Shown one piece after another: positions 52,777-60,848 of a DNA stretch of 64,000 bases. The stretch is from NCBI RefSeq assembly GCF_000758525.1, contig NZ_CP009241.1, forward strand, positions 2,666,001-2,730,000, read 5' to 3'. Both the position numbers and the translations under genes were made by a program. The DNA comes from Paenibacillus sp. FSL H7-0357. Its GTDB lineage: Bacteria; Bacillota; Bacilli; Paenibacillales; Paenibacillaceae. Position 1 is the first letter of the stretch. Each line of letters starts with the position of its first letter. The notes under the pieces are model-generated. The model was given only the letters and a program-made list of their open reading frames with translations, had not been told where the DNA came from and searched no databases.

Positions 52777-53928
52777 ATGAACAAACAAACCGTACAGCAA
52801 CAGCAACTGAATATCTGGCATGAATTCGATGGGAAGGGAGATACCTCCATAGAGGTGTTGGAGCAACTCTGCCGTCAGTATAGCTCTGAATTCGGTGTTC
52901 CCGTTATTCCGAAAGTCATGAATATCTCCATACTGACCGCTGGCTTACAGCAGGTGAAAACTGCCGGGGCTGGTCCGCAAATGGCGCTGGTTCCAGCAGA
53001 TATGGCCGGCTATGGGGAAGCAGCCATGTACTCGGAGATTCCAGAGAAATTCTGGTCCATGTCCGGCTCCACTGATAAGGATATCCGTTACTCCATGCGG
53101 TCGAGCGACAGACAGTATGGTATTCCTATTCTGAAAGGCAATCATCTGGTGCTTTATTGCAACTCGGAAATCTATCCGGAGGCTCCAGCTTCGTGGGAAG
53201 CGATTGAACAACAGGCGGAGGAGCTCATGGCTAAAGGAATTGTTCCGGTTGCCTCTGATCTGGCAGACCCGTATTGCTTTATCCCATTCCTGACTGCATT
53301 TGGAGGCTGGCCGCTGAAGGAAGGGAAACCTGATCTGTCAACTCCGGAAATGGAAGCAGCCCTGCGGTTTGTTCAGCGGCAAACTGCCCAAGGGGTGCTT
53401 GGCAGTTTTCACGGTTCAACTGAACTCCTTGACCGTTTTATCGCCGGAGAGATTGGTGCCATCATTTGCGGGGAATGGATTTACAATTATTTAGACCTTC
53501 ATATGCGAGACAGATTGTTAGTAGGTGCGCTGCCGACTATTATTGGCAACCCGGCAGTCTCAATGGCTTCATCCATCGGTCTGGTATTTCCGCAGAATTC
53601 TTTGGAATCGGAGCAAGCGGACGAGCTTCTATCATTTGCCGCTTATCTGCTGAGTGAAAGTAGTCAACGGGAATGGGCGGAGCGTGTACAGCGGATTCCA
53701 GTGCATACCGGGGTGTTGGAGGACATCAGGGTTACCGCCTCACCGGTCAGGGCTAAACTGATTTCCTGCCTTGAAAGTGCGCGTAACATGCCGATTGAGC
53801 CGGTTATGAGGGATGTCTGGGATGCCATCTCCGCAGGCTTGAAATATTTGTCTCAAGAAGACGCCGCGAGATTGTTGGTGTTAATGGAAGAGCATGTGAA
53901 CGGAAGCAGCAAACAACAAACTCTATAG
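52777..53928 (+). CDS. MalE-like substrate-binding fold without signal peptide
   Basis: The 383-residue product is a family-1 extracellular-solute-binding-protein fold: LNIWHEFDGKGDTSIEVLEQ, YGIPILKGNHLVLYCNSEIY, PASWEAIEQQAEELMAKGIV, TAFGGWPLKEGKPDLSTPEM and FIAGEIGAIICGEWIY. Yet it begins MNKQTVQQQQLNIWHEF, with no hydrophobic signal and no lipobox Cys. AAGGAGGA fixes the start 20 bp after the GH13 stop, and no upstream extension could supply a signal. It is therefore probably cytoplasmic and cannot serve an ABC importer in the normal way. It may bind a sugar for, or regulate, the GH13-like enzyme. Confidence 0.82.
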   Translation: MNKQTVQQQQLNIWHEFDGKGDTSIEVLEQLCRQYSSEFGVPVIPKVMNISILTAGLQQVKTAGAGPQMALVPADMAGYGEAAMYSEIPEKFWSMSGSTDKDIRYSMRSSDRQYGIPILKGNHLVLYCNSEIYPEAPASWEAIEQQAEELMAKGIVPVASDLADPYCFIPFLTAFGGWPLKEGKPDLSTPEMEAALRFVQRQTAQGVLGSFHGSTELLDRFIAGEIGAIICGEWIYNYLDLHMRDRLLVGALPTIIGNPAVSMASSIGLVFPQNSLESEQADELLSFAAYLLSESSQREWAERVQRIPVHTGVLEDIRVTASPVRAKLISCLESARNMPIEPVMRDVWDAISAGLKYLSQEDAARLLVLMEEHVNGSSKQQTL

Positions 53929-53943
53929 AGAAGAGGGAAAACC

Positions 53944-54603
53944 ATGAAAACGACTATTTTTAGCCAAGTGTCAATCGACGGAAAGCTTACTTTAGGTGCG
54001 GGGCAGTCCAGCAAACAATTGTTCAGTATGTTCGAGGAACCTGATATTGAATATATTCATAAATTCAGGGGCTTAGTTGACGCTATTATGGTAGGGAAAA
54101 ATACAATACAAAATGATGATCCGATGCTGACAAACCGGTATGAGGAGAATAATAACCCGCTGAGGATTATCCCCACCTCACATATGGATATTTCACTGGA
54201 CAGCCATGTTTTTGCCGACAACGGCAGAACGCTGATCGTTACCACTGAAAATGGTCAGGATCCTGAGAAGATAAGTATTTTGAAGAACAGGAATAAAGAG
54301 GTGTTAATCTGCGGAGAGGACAAAGTGGATTTTGTGAATTTGTTCCGTGAACTGGAGGCTAGCTACAACGTGCACAGCATTATGATAGAAGGCGGCGGAT
54401 TTCTAAACTGGAATGTATTTGACCAGGATTTAGTAGATGAAATCATCTTAATGCAGCTGCCGATTATTATCGGAGGCGAGACCAATATAACGCTTGTTGA
54501 CGGCAAGGGATATAATGACCTGAGCTTTGCAAAGAAGTTCAAGGTTGTCGAAGTTCTCCCGCAAAAAAACTATACACTGCTTCGTTATCAGAAGGCTGTA
54601 TGA
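53944..54603 (+). CDS. RibD C-terminal-domain reductase
   Basis: This 219-residue protein matches the stand-alone RibD-C/dihydrofolate-reductase-like fold: FSQVSIDGKLTLGAGQSSKQ, GLVDAIMVGKNTIQNDDPML, PLRIIPTSHMDISLDSHVF, VHSIMIEGGGFLNWNVFDQ and LVDEIILMQLPIIIGGE. In riboflavin synthesis such enzymes reduce a ribosylamino-pyrimidine with NADPH. It lacks the deaminase half and sits in a carbohydrate-like operon 15 bp after the binding-protein gene, so it may reduce another sugar-linked intermediate. Role in the operon unknown. Confidence 0.87.
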   Translation: MKTTIFSQVSIDGKLTLGAGQSSKQLFSMFEEPDIEYIHKFRGLVDAIMVGKNTIQNDDPMLTNRYEENNNPLRIIPTSHMDISLDSHVFADNGRTLIVTTENGQDPEKISILKNRNKEVLICGEDKVDFVNLFRELEASYNVHSIMIEGGGFLNWNVFDQDLVDEIILMQLPIIIGGETNITLVDGKGYNDLSFAKKFKVVEVLPQKNYTLLRYQKAV

Positions 54604-54624
54604 CGATGATGGGAGGGCCCGGTA

Positions 54625-55986
54625 ATGTTAAAAGATTCAAAGGCGGATTTTTATAGCAATATCTATAAAATAGCAATTCCTGTAACTCTGCAAAGCCTGA
54701 TTATGGCACTGCTAACCTTAACCGATCAGCTGATGGTCGGACAACTCGGTGATGTGGCCGTTGCTTCTGTAGGCATATCGATAAAAATATACGGGATTAT
54801 AACTGTAGTATTGGCCGGACTGGCGACAGGAGTATCCATTTATGCCGCGCAGTTCTGGGGGAAGAAGGATGAGAGAAGCACCGCGCAGCTGCTGGGATTA
54901 GGACTGCTTCTAGGAATGGGCATCTCGATTATTTTTACGTTGCCCATTCATTTCTTCCCGCAATTCAGTCTCAGCTTATTTACTAAGGACCAGCGGCTGA
55001 TCACAGAGGGGTCCGGTTTTCTGAAAGTGATCTCTCTGAGTTATATTCCGGTCATGCTGACGATGATCTATTCCGCTATTTTGCGTGCTACAGGACATGT
55101 GAAGCTCCCTATGATAACCAGCATAGCTGCAGTGTGCATTAATATTATACTTAACTATCTGCTAATCTTCGGGAAATTCGGTTTTCCGGAATGGGGGTTA
55201 AAAGGAGCAGCCATTGCTACACTTATCGCCCGTTTGTTTGAATGCTGCTTTATCATCGCAGCTGCCTATAAGCTTCGTCTTCCCGGAGCAACCCATATCC
55301 GTGACTGGTTCGGGGCATCCGGGACGCTTCTTGGGAAGTTCCTTCGCACTACGTATCCGATCGTATTGACCGAGCTGATTTGGGTGCTGGGTGAAACTGT
55401 GTACGCCATTATTTACAGCCGGATGGGAACTTCTGAAATAACCGCGATGACGATAACCTATCCGCTTCAGAGCTTAAGTATCGGTTTATTATCCGGGCTC
55501 TCTAGCGCGGCCGGCATCATGATTGGGAATAAGCTGGGGGCCGACGAGCAGGATGCGGCACTGGATTTTTCAAAGCGGTTCATTAAGCTGGGTATCCTGG
55601 TTTCCCTTGGAATCGGCGTGTTGATTGCCGTATTTGCACCTTTGTATGTATCTATCTTTCAGGTGTCAGATGAAGCGCATCACATGGGAACCCGCCTGGT
55701 TTGGGTATTCGCTGCATTCCTGTGGGTGAAGGTTGCCAACATGATATTGGCGGGCGGCATTCTCAACAGCGGCGGTGACAGCAAGTTTGTATTCGCGATG
55801 GAATCCACTGCGACATGGCTGATTGGTGTCCCTTCCGGATTATTAATGTCATTTGTCTGGAAACAACCTGTATTTCTGGTATACATGATATTGTCCATGG
55901 AAGAAGTGGTTAGACTTAGCATTGGACTGATACGAATATACTCCAGAAAATGGATGAAAAATTTGGTCGCTGACATATCTGCATAA
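54625..55986 (+). CDS. MATE-family efflux transporter
   Basis: This 453-residue protein has twelve membrane spans of the multidrug and toxin extrusion family, with the two halves starting IAIPVTLQSLIMALLTLTDQ and TYPIVLTELIWVLGETVYAI. MVGQLGDVAVASVGIS and AAGIMIGNKLGADEQDAAL are the family signatures. It would export a small organic compound by Na+ or H+ antiport. It is the last gene of the operon beginning at 49715, 21 bp after the RibD-C gene. This suggests the operon makes or handles a compound that must be expelled. Confidence 0.9.
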   Translation: MLKDSKADFYSNIYKIAIPVTLQSLIMALLTLTDQLMVGQLGDVAVASVGISIKIYGIITVVLAGLATGVSIYAAQFWGKKDERSTAQLLGLGLLLGMGISIIFTLPIHFFPQFSLSLFTKDQRLITEGSGFLKVISLSYIPVMLTMIYSAILRATGHVKLPMITSIAAVCINIILNYLLIFGKFGFPEWGLKGAAIATLIARLFECCFIIAAAYKLRLPGATHIRDWFGASGTLLGKFLRTTYPIVLTELIWVLGETVYAIIYSRMGTSEITAMTITYPLQSLSIGLLSGLSSAAGIMIGNKLGADEQDAALDFSKRFIKLGILVSLGIGVLIAVFAPLYVSIFQVSDEAHHMGTRLVWVFAAFLWVKVANMILAGGILNSGGDSKFVFAMESTATWLIGVPSGLLMSFVWKQPVFLVYMILSMEEVVRLSIGLIRIYSRKWMKNLVADISA

Positions 55987-55998
55987 GAAGGAATGGAT

Positions 55999-56024
55999 GC
56001 GGGGGAGAAATCCCCCGTCTTGCT
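55999..56024 (+). terminator. intrinsic terminator of the five-gene operon
   Basis: GCGGGGGA, GAAA loop, TCCCCCGT, then CTTGCTTT, twelve bases after the MATE stop. Confidence 0.75.
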
Positions 56025-56113
56025 TTATTGCAATACAATGGAAACTGAATTGCCAAAAAAAATAGATAACCATTATACACGATGATGCCAAAACTATGAA
56101 ATATATATTTCAA

Positions 56114-56142
56114 TTGACCAACGGTAAAACTATGGTTATATT
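56114..56142 (+). promoter_or_regulatory. promoter of the receptor gene
   Basis: TTGACC (56114-56119), 17-bp spacer, TATATT (56137-56142), about 60 bp before the receptor start at 56204. Confidence 0.6.
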
Positions 56143-56203
56143 TGTAATATAATAAAATTTCTCTCATATGTTGCTACGAGTTGATTCTGAAGGAGTGGTT
56201 TAC

Positions 56204-57598
56204 TTGATAGCTACAACCACGATCCGCAGCGAGTTGGATAACCTCATGAAACAAAAAGGCTGGAATATGAGTAATCTGGGTAGAACCATCGGTATAAATG
56301 TAGGATCTATAAGCTCCATATTAAAGGGCAATAAGGTAATGAGCGTGGATCAGGTTGACAGGGTGACCGCGGTGCTTTCGTTGCCTGCGGGTTATTTTTA
56401 CGAAAATTATATTCAGGAAAGTATGATAGAAGCGACGCCTAATTGGCGAAGGATCGGACCGTTTCTTTACCGCTGCGCAGAACTAAACAAACTGGATTGC
56501 GTTCTGAAGACGGTTACTATTCTTCTAGAGGAATTGACCTACGCACCCTTGCTCTTTGATGTTGCCAATGATTTTTTCAAGAGAAACTGGAATGACTCTG
56601 CCGCGATTCTGTATGATAATGTGGCCAGATGTGAAATCCGCCAGCATTCCGAACGTTTGGCCTTTTGCCAATACCGTCTCTTCACGCTTAGCATTGGAGA
56701 TGACCAAATCCAGAACTTTGAGGCGGCCTGTCAGTTTGAACCTTTTGTCGAACGTTTAGATGAGAAGGATCAGCTGGATGCACTTAAAGATTTAGCGAAT
56801 ATCTACCGTTCTTTACGGCGGTGGGACAAGGTTGAGGAGCTTGCCCAGGAGATGGGCCGGAAGGCCCGGATACAGTATTTTAGCAAACACCGCAAAGAAG
56901 AAAGAATGCAAGAGGACTTGGCAACCAGCCTACCGCTCTTTGTATACATAGCCTATTCGAACCTGCTTCTTGCAAGTGTATGGGACGCCAGAGGAGATTT
57001 TCAGCAAGCCTTGGAATGCACCTATGCTTATGCCGATCTTAGTTGGGTCAAAGAGACGGACCCTGAGACGTTACATTGGGTTGAATTGTTTCAGCATTGG
57101 GCACAAGTCAATACCTATATAAATAAGCTTCGAGGCGGAGATCAAAGTGTGATTTCTGACCTTGTTGAAATTACTAAAGGCAAAAAAGAAATTTTTACTG
57201 AGCTCCTTAATATCATTGAAGCAGCTAATCAGTATTCTTTTGATATCGATCACATTTTAGTTGAATTCGAATCTCAGATTCACTCTTATGAACAAGACCT
57301 TGCTTCTGATGTTTATACCCGGCAGGTTATTCCTGAACAAACAGCACGGTTTAGTTACGAGTTGTCAAAATATTACCTAAATAAAGCAATGTATGCAGAA
57401 GGATTTAGGTATTTATTGGAAAGTATGGACTCGTACGGTGCGAAAAACAATAATAATGCTATTATCAATTGTGTAGGCCTATTTGAAAGTTTTAAAGAAT
57501 ATGCCCCTCCTGAAACACGGACACAGTATCAAATATTTATTCAAAAGGTATGGGAAAAAAATGAAAAAGAAGCTGACCTCGTTATTAGTAGTATCTAG
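56204..57598 (+). CDS. XRE-HTH/TPR-like peptide-signalling receptor (AimR/Alo type)
   Basis: The start is TTG 56204, with AAGGAG eight bases upstream, giving 464 residues. Residues about 5-70 are an XRE helix-turn-helix: TTIRSELDNLMKQKGWNMSN, LGRTIGINVGSISSILKGNK and SVDQVDRVTAVLSLPAGYFY. The remaining 390 residues are all-helical and TPR-like, with WDKVEELAQEMGRKARI and YADLSWVKETDPETLHWVEL. This matches RRNPP-type receptors, most closely the AimR-like (Alo) receptors known from Paenibacillus. They bind an imported oligopeptide and switch transcription. A secreted pro-peptide gene lies downstream, and the 3' end of this gene is partly duplicated there. Probable targets are itself and the upstream operon. 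Confidence 0.82.
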   Translation: MIATTTIRSELDNLMKQKGWNMSNLGRTIGINVGSISSILKGNKVMSVDQVDRVTAVLSLPAGYFYENYIQESMIEATPNWRRIGPFLYRCAELNKLDCVLKTVTILLEELTYAPLLFDVANDFFKRNWNDSAAILYDNVARCEIRQHSERLAFCQYRLFTLSIGDDQIQNFEAACQFEPFVERLDEKDQLDALKDLANIYRSLRRWDKVEELAQEMGRKARIQYFSKHRKEERMQEDLATSLPLFVYIAYSNLLLASVWDARGDFQQALECTYAYADLSWVKETDPETLHWVELFQHWAQVNTYINKLRGGDQSVISDLVEITKGKKEIFTELLNIIEAANQYSFDIDHILVEFESQIHSYEQDLASDVYTRQVIPEQTARFSYELSKYYLNKAMYAEGFRYLLESMDSYGAKNNNNAIINCVGLFESFKEYAPPETRTQYQIFIQKVWEKNEKEADLVISSI

Positions 57599-57608
57599 CA
57601 GCTATTAA
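57561..57608 (+). pseudogene. truncated signal-peptide copy overlapping the receptor 3' end
   Basis: Out of frame with the receptor's last codons, ATG 57561 opens MKKKLTSLLVVSSSY and stops at TAA 57606. The first 20 bp are identical to the start of the intact pro-peptide gene at 57816. It holds only the start of a signal peptide, with no pro-region or mature peptide, so it is a remnant of a pro-peptide gene that once began inside the receptor gene. Confidence 0.65.
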
Positions 57609-57710
57609 TTCTTTACATATGCATCTAAGTAATTGCCGGATGAAAAAAACTGTATATCTTTGTCAAATAGTCAGTTTTTATTTGGGAAATTATACAACAA
57701 AAAGAAAAGT

Positions 57711-57815
57711 TTATGATATAATCATTTGTGTAGGCTTACCAGAGAGATTTAAAGAGTTTGCGTTGTTTGAATTACTGACACAGTATCACAAATTTATTAA
57801 AAAGGGTGTGGGAAA
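57711..57815 (+). repeat. degenerate duplicate of the receptor gene's 3' end
   Basis: Translated, this stretch reads YDIIICVGLPERFKEFALFE then LLTQYHKFIKKGVGK, closely matching the receptor's own end IINCVGLFESFKEYAPPETR then TQYQIFIQKVWEK (57466-57560). Copies lie 255 bp apart and both run directly into the ATGAAAAAGAAGCTGACC start of a peptide frame. It is an imperfect tandem duplication spanning receptor end and peptide start. Confidence 0.8.
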
Positions 57816-57938
57816 ATGAAAAAGAAGCTGACCTTGTTGTTAGTAGCTACCAGTTTTTTAGCCATTTTATTTTTGCCGGTGTTGCCTTCAAATCCGTCTC
57901 ATATTGTAATCCTTAATGATCAAGTTGGAGGAGCATAA
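57816..57938 (+). CDS. secreted signalling pro-peptide (AloP/AimP/Phr type)
   Basis: This 40-residue frame encodes a classic short secretion signal, MKKKLTLLLVATSFLAILFL, then PVLPSNPSHIVIL and a polar C-terminus NDQVGGA. Size, basic start, hydrophobic core and small Gly-rich C-terminal end fit the pro-peptides of RRNPP systems, which are exported, trimmed to 5-10 residues and re-imported by Opp. It lies directly after a receptor of that family on the same strand. The active peptide is predicted from the last 5-8 residues; the exact cut is unknown. The ribosome site is weak (GTGGGA). A terminator follows at 58046. Confidence 0.72.
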   Translation: MKKKLTLLLVATSFLAILFLPVLPSNPSHIVILNDQVGGA

Positions 57939-58045
57939 TCAGGCTGTCACTTCCCTTGAAACTGTTGAATTCGAGTACCCGTCTTTAATATCTCTTCTAT
58001 TTTTTGAGCCTACATAACCTCCGAGTATCCGGCAGATTGTTCGAG

Positions 58046-58079
58046 AACTGTCCTTCCCTTGCAGGGAGGGCAGTTTTTT
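58046..58079 (+). terminator. intrinsic terminator
   Basis: AACTGTCCTTCCCT pairs with AGGGAGGGCAGTT with small imperfections, followed by TTTT; it closes the receptor/pro-peptide unit. Confidence 0.75.
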
Positions 58080-58184
58080 GATTGTGCGCCCGGCATGGGC
58101 GATAACTTGGCGGTGAATGTCCGCTACAATTCGTCAAAGAATTGAAGGTCTCTTCATAATCAAAGCAGCAGAGGGTGAGGGTTA

Positions 58185-58748
58185 ATGGAAGTTTTGGAAA
58201 CGTTGCGTTTAGTGCTTAGGAGATTCAGAGCGGAAGATGGGCAGGACCTGCATGAATATCTTTCCTGCGAGGAGGTTGTAGAATATGAGCCTTATGGTGT
58301 TTACAATGAAGAAGACAGCCATGCTGAGGCGGTGAGACGTTCCACGGATCAGGCATTTTGGGCAGTGTGCCTGAAGGATTCAGGCAAAGTAATCGGTAAC
58401 TTATACTTTCAGGAGCAGCATCCGCAGGAGTTTCAGACTTGGGAGATTGGCTATGTGTTCAACCGTGAGTATCAGGGCTGCGGCTATGCGGCTGAAGCCT
58501 GCCGTACATTGCTGGAGTACGGCTTCAATACTCTAGGCATTAGACGGGTAACCGCCCATTGTGATCCGCGGAATACACCATCCTGGCGGCTGCTCGAACG
58601 GCTGAAGCTGCGGCGGGAGGGGCATTTTCTCCAGACGGGCTATTTTAAAACCGATGAACAAGGTATGCCGAAATGGCATGATACTTTTGCCTATGGTGTG
58701 CTTGGTAAGGAGTGGCTGAATCTGAATCAGGAGAAAGCGGCAGAATAA
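58185..58748 (+). CDS. RimJ/RimL-type GNAT acetyltransferase
   Basis: This 187-residue protein has the RimJ/RimL pattern: LETLRLVLRRFRAEDGQDLH, WEIGYVFNREYQGCGYAAEA and TAHCDPRNTPSWRLLERLKL, ending HDTFAYGVLGKEW. Such enzymes acetylate N-terminal or other amino groups of proteins or drugs; the acceptor is unknown. It is monocistronic, with GAGGGTGAGGG before the ATG and a terminator after it. Confidence 0.9.
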   Translation: MEVLETLRLVLRRFRAEDGQDLHEYLSCEEVVEYEPYGVYNEEDSHAEAVRRSTDQAFWAVCLKDSGKVIGNLYFQEQHPQEFQTWEIGYVFNREYQGCGYAAEACRTLLEYGFNTLGIRRVTAHCDPRNTPSWRLLERLKLRREGHFLQTGYFKTDEQGMPKWHDTFAYGVLGKEWLNLNQEKAAE

Positions 58749-58761
58749 CAAGTGTAAGCAG

Positions 58762-58796
58762 AGACCTTCTTGAGAAATCGAGGAGGCCTTTTTTTG
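58762..58796 (+). terminator. intrinsic terminator
   Basis: GACCTTCTTGA, GAAA tetraloop, TCGAGGAGGCC with mismatches, then seven T. Confidence 0.8.
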
Positions 58797-58956
58797 TATA
58801 AATAGTTGAGATAATTTATCTCTCCGTTTACAAAATTTATATAATTTTAACGCTGGCTTGCCATCCTCCTGATGCTGCGTTGACATCCAAGCCTTACACT
58901 TGCAGAGGTAGTAAGAAGATAAAAGCGGACTGTTAGGTCATTAGGAGGCTTCCATT

Positions 58957-59919
58957 TTGAGTGAACTAGAGAATTCATTAACCCTGCCTGCAAGAGAAAA
59001 AGCGGCATCGGCTGGAGTTCCCTTACGGCCGGCATATTTAAGCAAGCTGAAGGTTCAGGAGAATATGCTTGCCTACCTGTTCCTGGCTCCTTCGTTGCTG
59101 CTGTTCGGTGTGTTTTTATTCTACCCGTTGCTGAAATCCGTATATTTAAGTCTGCATAGTACGGACCCGGCGGGACGAATCGCAGCGTATGTCGGCTTTG
59201 ACAATTTCACAGCCCTTTTCACTTCAGGACTATTTCTGGACGGTATCCGGGTGACGGCGCTGTTTGCCCTCCTGACGGTCCCGACCGGCCTGCTGCTTGC
59301 ACTTGTGCTCGCGGCGCTAACCCACAATCAGCTGCGCGGCAAACGGCTGTTCCAATTCGCCTTCTCTTTGCCCATGGTGCTGTCTGTTGGATCGGCGGCA
59401 GTGATCTGGAAATTCCTGTTTCATCCCACGCTGGGTATGCTGAATTACTTGCTGGAGCTTGCCGGGATGACGCCGGTCGCATGGCTGGTCAATCCGGATA
59501 CCGCGCTGCTGTCTATCTCATTAATGACAGTATGGATGAATCTCGGGTTCAATTACATCATCCTGTCGAGCGGAATGCAGGGCATTTCGGACGAAATCTA
59601 TGAGAGTGCCAGAATTGACGGAGCGGGAGCAGTCACGGTATTTCACAAGATCACCTTGCCTCTGCTGTCCCCGACCTTATTCTTCGTGCTCGTGGTTTCG
59701 ATCATTAGTGCCTTCCAGGCGTTTGGCCAGATCAATATTTTAACCGCCGGCGGACCGATGAACAGTACCAACGTGTTTGTATACTCCATCTACCGTGAGG
59801 CCTTTGTCAACTTCCGCTTCGGAACGGGCAGCGCCCAGGCACTGATGCTGTTTCTGGTTATTATGCTGCTGACGCTGATCCAGTTCAAATGGGTGGAAAG
59901 GAAAGTGCACTATCAATGA
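58957..59919 (+). CDS. sugar ABC transporter permease (UgpA/MalF type)
   Basis: The 320-residue product starts at TTG 58957 behind TTAGGAGG. It has six membrane spans and the EAA loop EIYESARIDGAGAVTVFHKI of carbohydrate-importer permeases (CUT1). It is the first gene of a three-gene importer: the second permease overlaps its stop by four bases and the binding protein follows. Order and similarity resemble Ugp systems for glycerol 3-phosphate or its diesters, but other CUT1 substrates are possible. The ATPase is not in the window; Firmicutes often use a shared one such as MsmX. Confidence 0.9.
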   Translation: MSELENSLTLPAREKAASAGVPLRPAYLSKLKVQENMLAYLFLAPSLLLFGVFLFYPLLKSVYLSLHSTDPAGRIAAYVGFDNFTALFTSGLFLDGIRVTALFALLTVPTGLLLALVLAALTHNQLRGKRLFQFAFSLPMVLSVGSAAVIWKFLFHPTLGMLNYLLELAGMTPVAWLVNPDTALLSISLMTVWMNLGFNYIILSSGMQGISDEIYESARIDGAGAVTVFHKITLPLLSPTLFFVLVVSIISAFQAFGQINILTAGGPMNSTNVFVYSIYREAFVNFRFGTGSAQALMLFLVIMLLTLIQFKWVERKVHYQ

Positions 59920-60740
59920 AAAAGCCAAAAGCAGGACAAGTACTTACCTACTGTGTGCTCACTGTGGTGGCAGCACTGGTATTGTATCCCGTATTCTACA
60001 GCTTCTTCATGGCCGTTATGGCCCCGGAAGAGGCCAGCGCTTATCCGCCGTCCATCGTTCCGCACTCCTTTCATCCGGAGAACTTTAGCGAAGTGTTCGA
60101 TATTATTCCGATCGCCACCTTTATTGGCAATACCTTTCTGGTATCCGGCATTGTCATGATCGGCCAATTAATCACCGCCAGTCTGGCAGCTTATGCCTTT
60201 GCCCAGATGAATTTCAAAGGGAAATCACTGATGTTCAGCCTGTTCGTGGCCACGATGATGGTTCCCTGGGAAGTGACGATGATTCCCAATTATTTGACTG
60301 TACGCAGCCTGGATTGGCTGGATACTTATCAGGGTCTGACCATACCTTTTCTGGCGACGGCCTTCGGCACCTTCCTGCTGCGGCAGTTCTTTATGCAGCT
60401 GCCCAAAGAGCTGTTTGAGGCAGCCAAAATCGACGGCTGCGGGCATATTCGCTACTTTCTGTTCCATATGCTGCCGCTCTCCAGACCGGCACTGGGCACC
60501 TTGGCTGTCTACTCTTTTCTGAATATGTACAATTCCTATCTCTGGCCGCTGCTTGTTACGAACAGCAAACCGATGCGGACGGTGCAGATCGGAATCTCCA
60601 TGCTTGAATTTCAGGAAGCAACCTCGTGGAATCTGGTATTTGCCGGAATCACACTGGCCATTCTGCCTTCGCTGCTGCTGCTGGTATTCGGATTGAAGCA
60701 GCTTGTCCGGGGCATGGCGGCCGGTGCACTGAAGGGGTAA
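59916..60740 (+). CDS. sugar ABC transporter permease (UgpE/MalG type)
   Basis: This 274-residue permease starts at ATG 59916, overlapping the upstream stop (ATGA). It has six spans and the EAA loop LFEAAKIDGCGHIRYFLFHM; MVPWEVTMIPNYLTVRSLDW is typical of the family. It pairs with the upstream permease to form the membrane channel. The binding-protein gene follows after 108 bp. Confidence 0.92.
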   Translation: MKKPKAGQVLTYCVLTVVAALVLYPVFYSFFMAVMAPEEASAYPPSIVPHSFHPENFSEVFDIIPIATFIGNTFLVSGIVMIGQLITASLAAYAFAQMNFKGKSLMFSLFVATMMVPWEVTMIPNYLTVRSLDWLDTYQGLTIPFLATAFGTFLLRQFFMQLPKELFEAAKIDGCGHIRYFLFHMLPLSRPALGTLAVYSFLNMYNSYLWPLLVTNSKPMRTVQIGISMLEFQEATSWNLVFAGITLAILPSLLLLVFGLKQLVRGMAAGALKG

Positions 60741-60848
60741 GGATTGGATGCACAGAGCTAAAAGCTATTCAGCTGCTTATTGCAGATGATGAATACGTAT
60801 ATAGCTTCTTCAATCCAAATTATAGGGGAAAAGGGAGAGATACTTAGA

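Noticed and set aside
52777..53928. Binding protein as part of the ABC importer at 58957-62231
   Set aside because: It has no signal peptide, lies in a different operon, and that importer has its own lipoprotein.
57619..57819. A 66-codon frame between receptor and pro-peptide
   Set aside because: Its second half is the duplicated receptor 3' end; no start signal, so treated as repeat relic.
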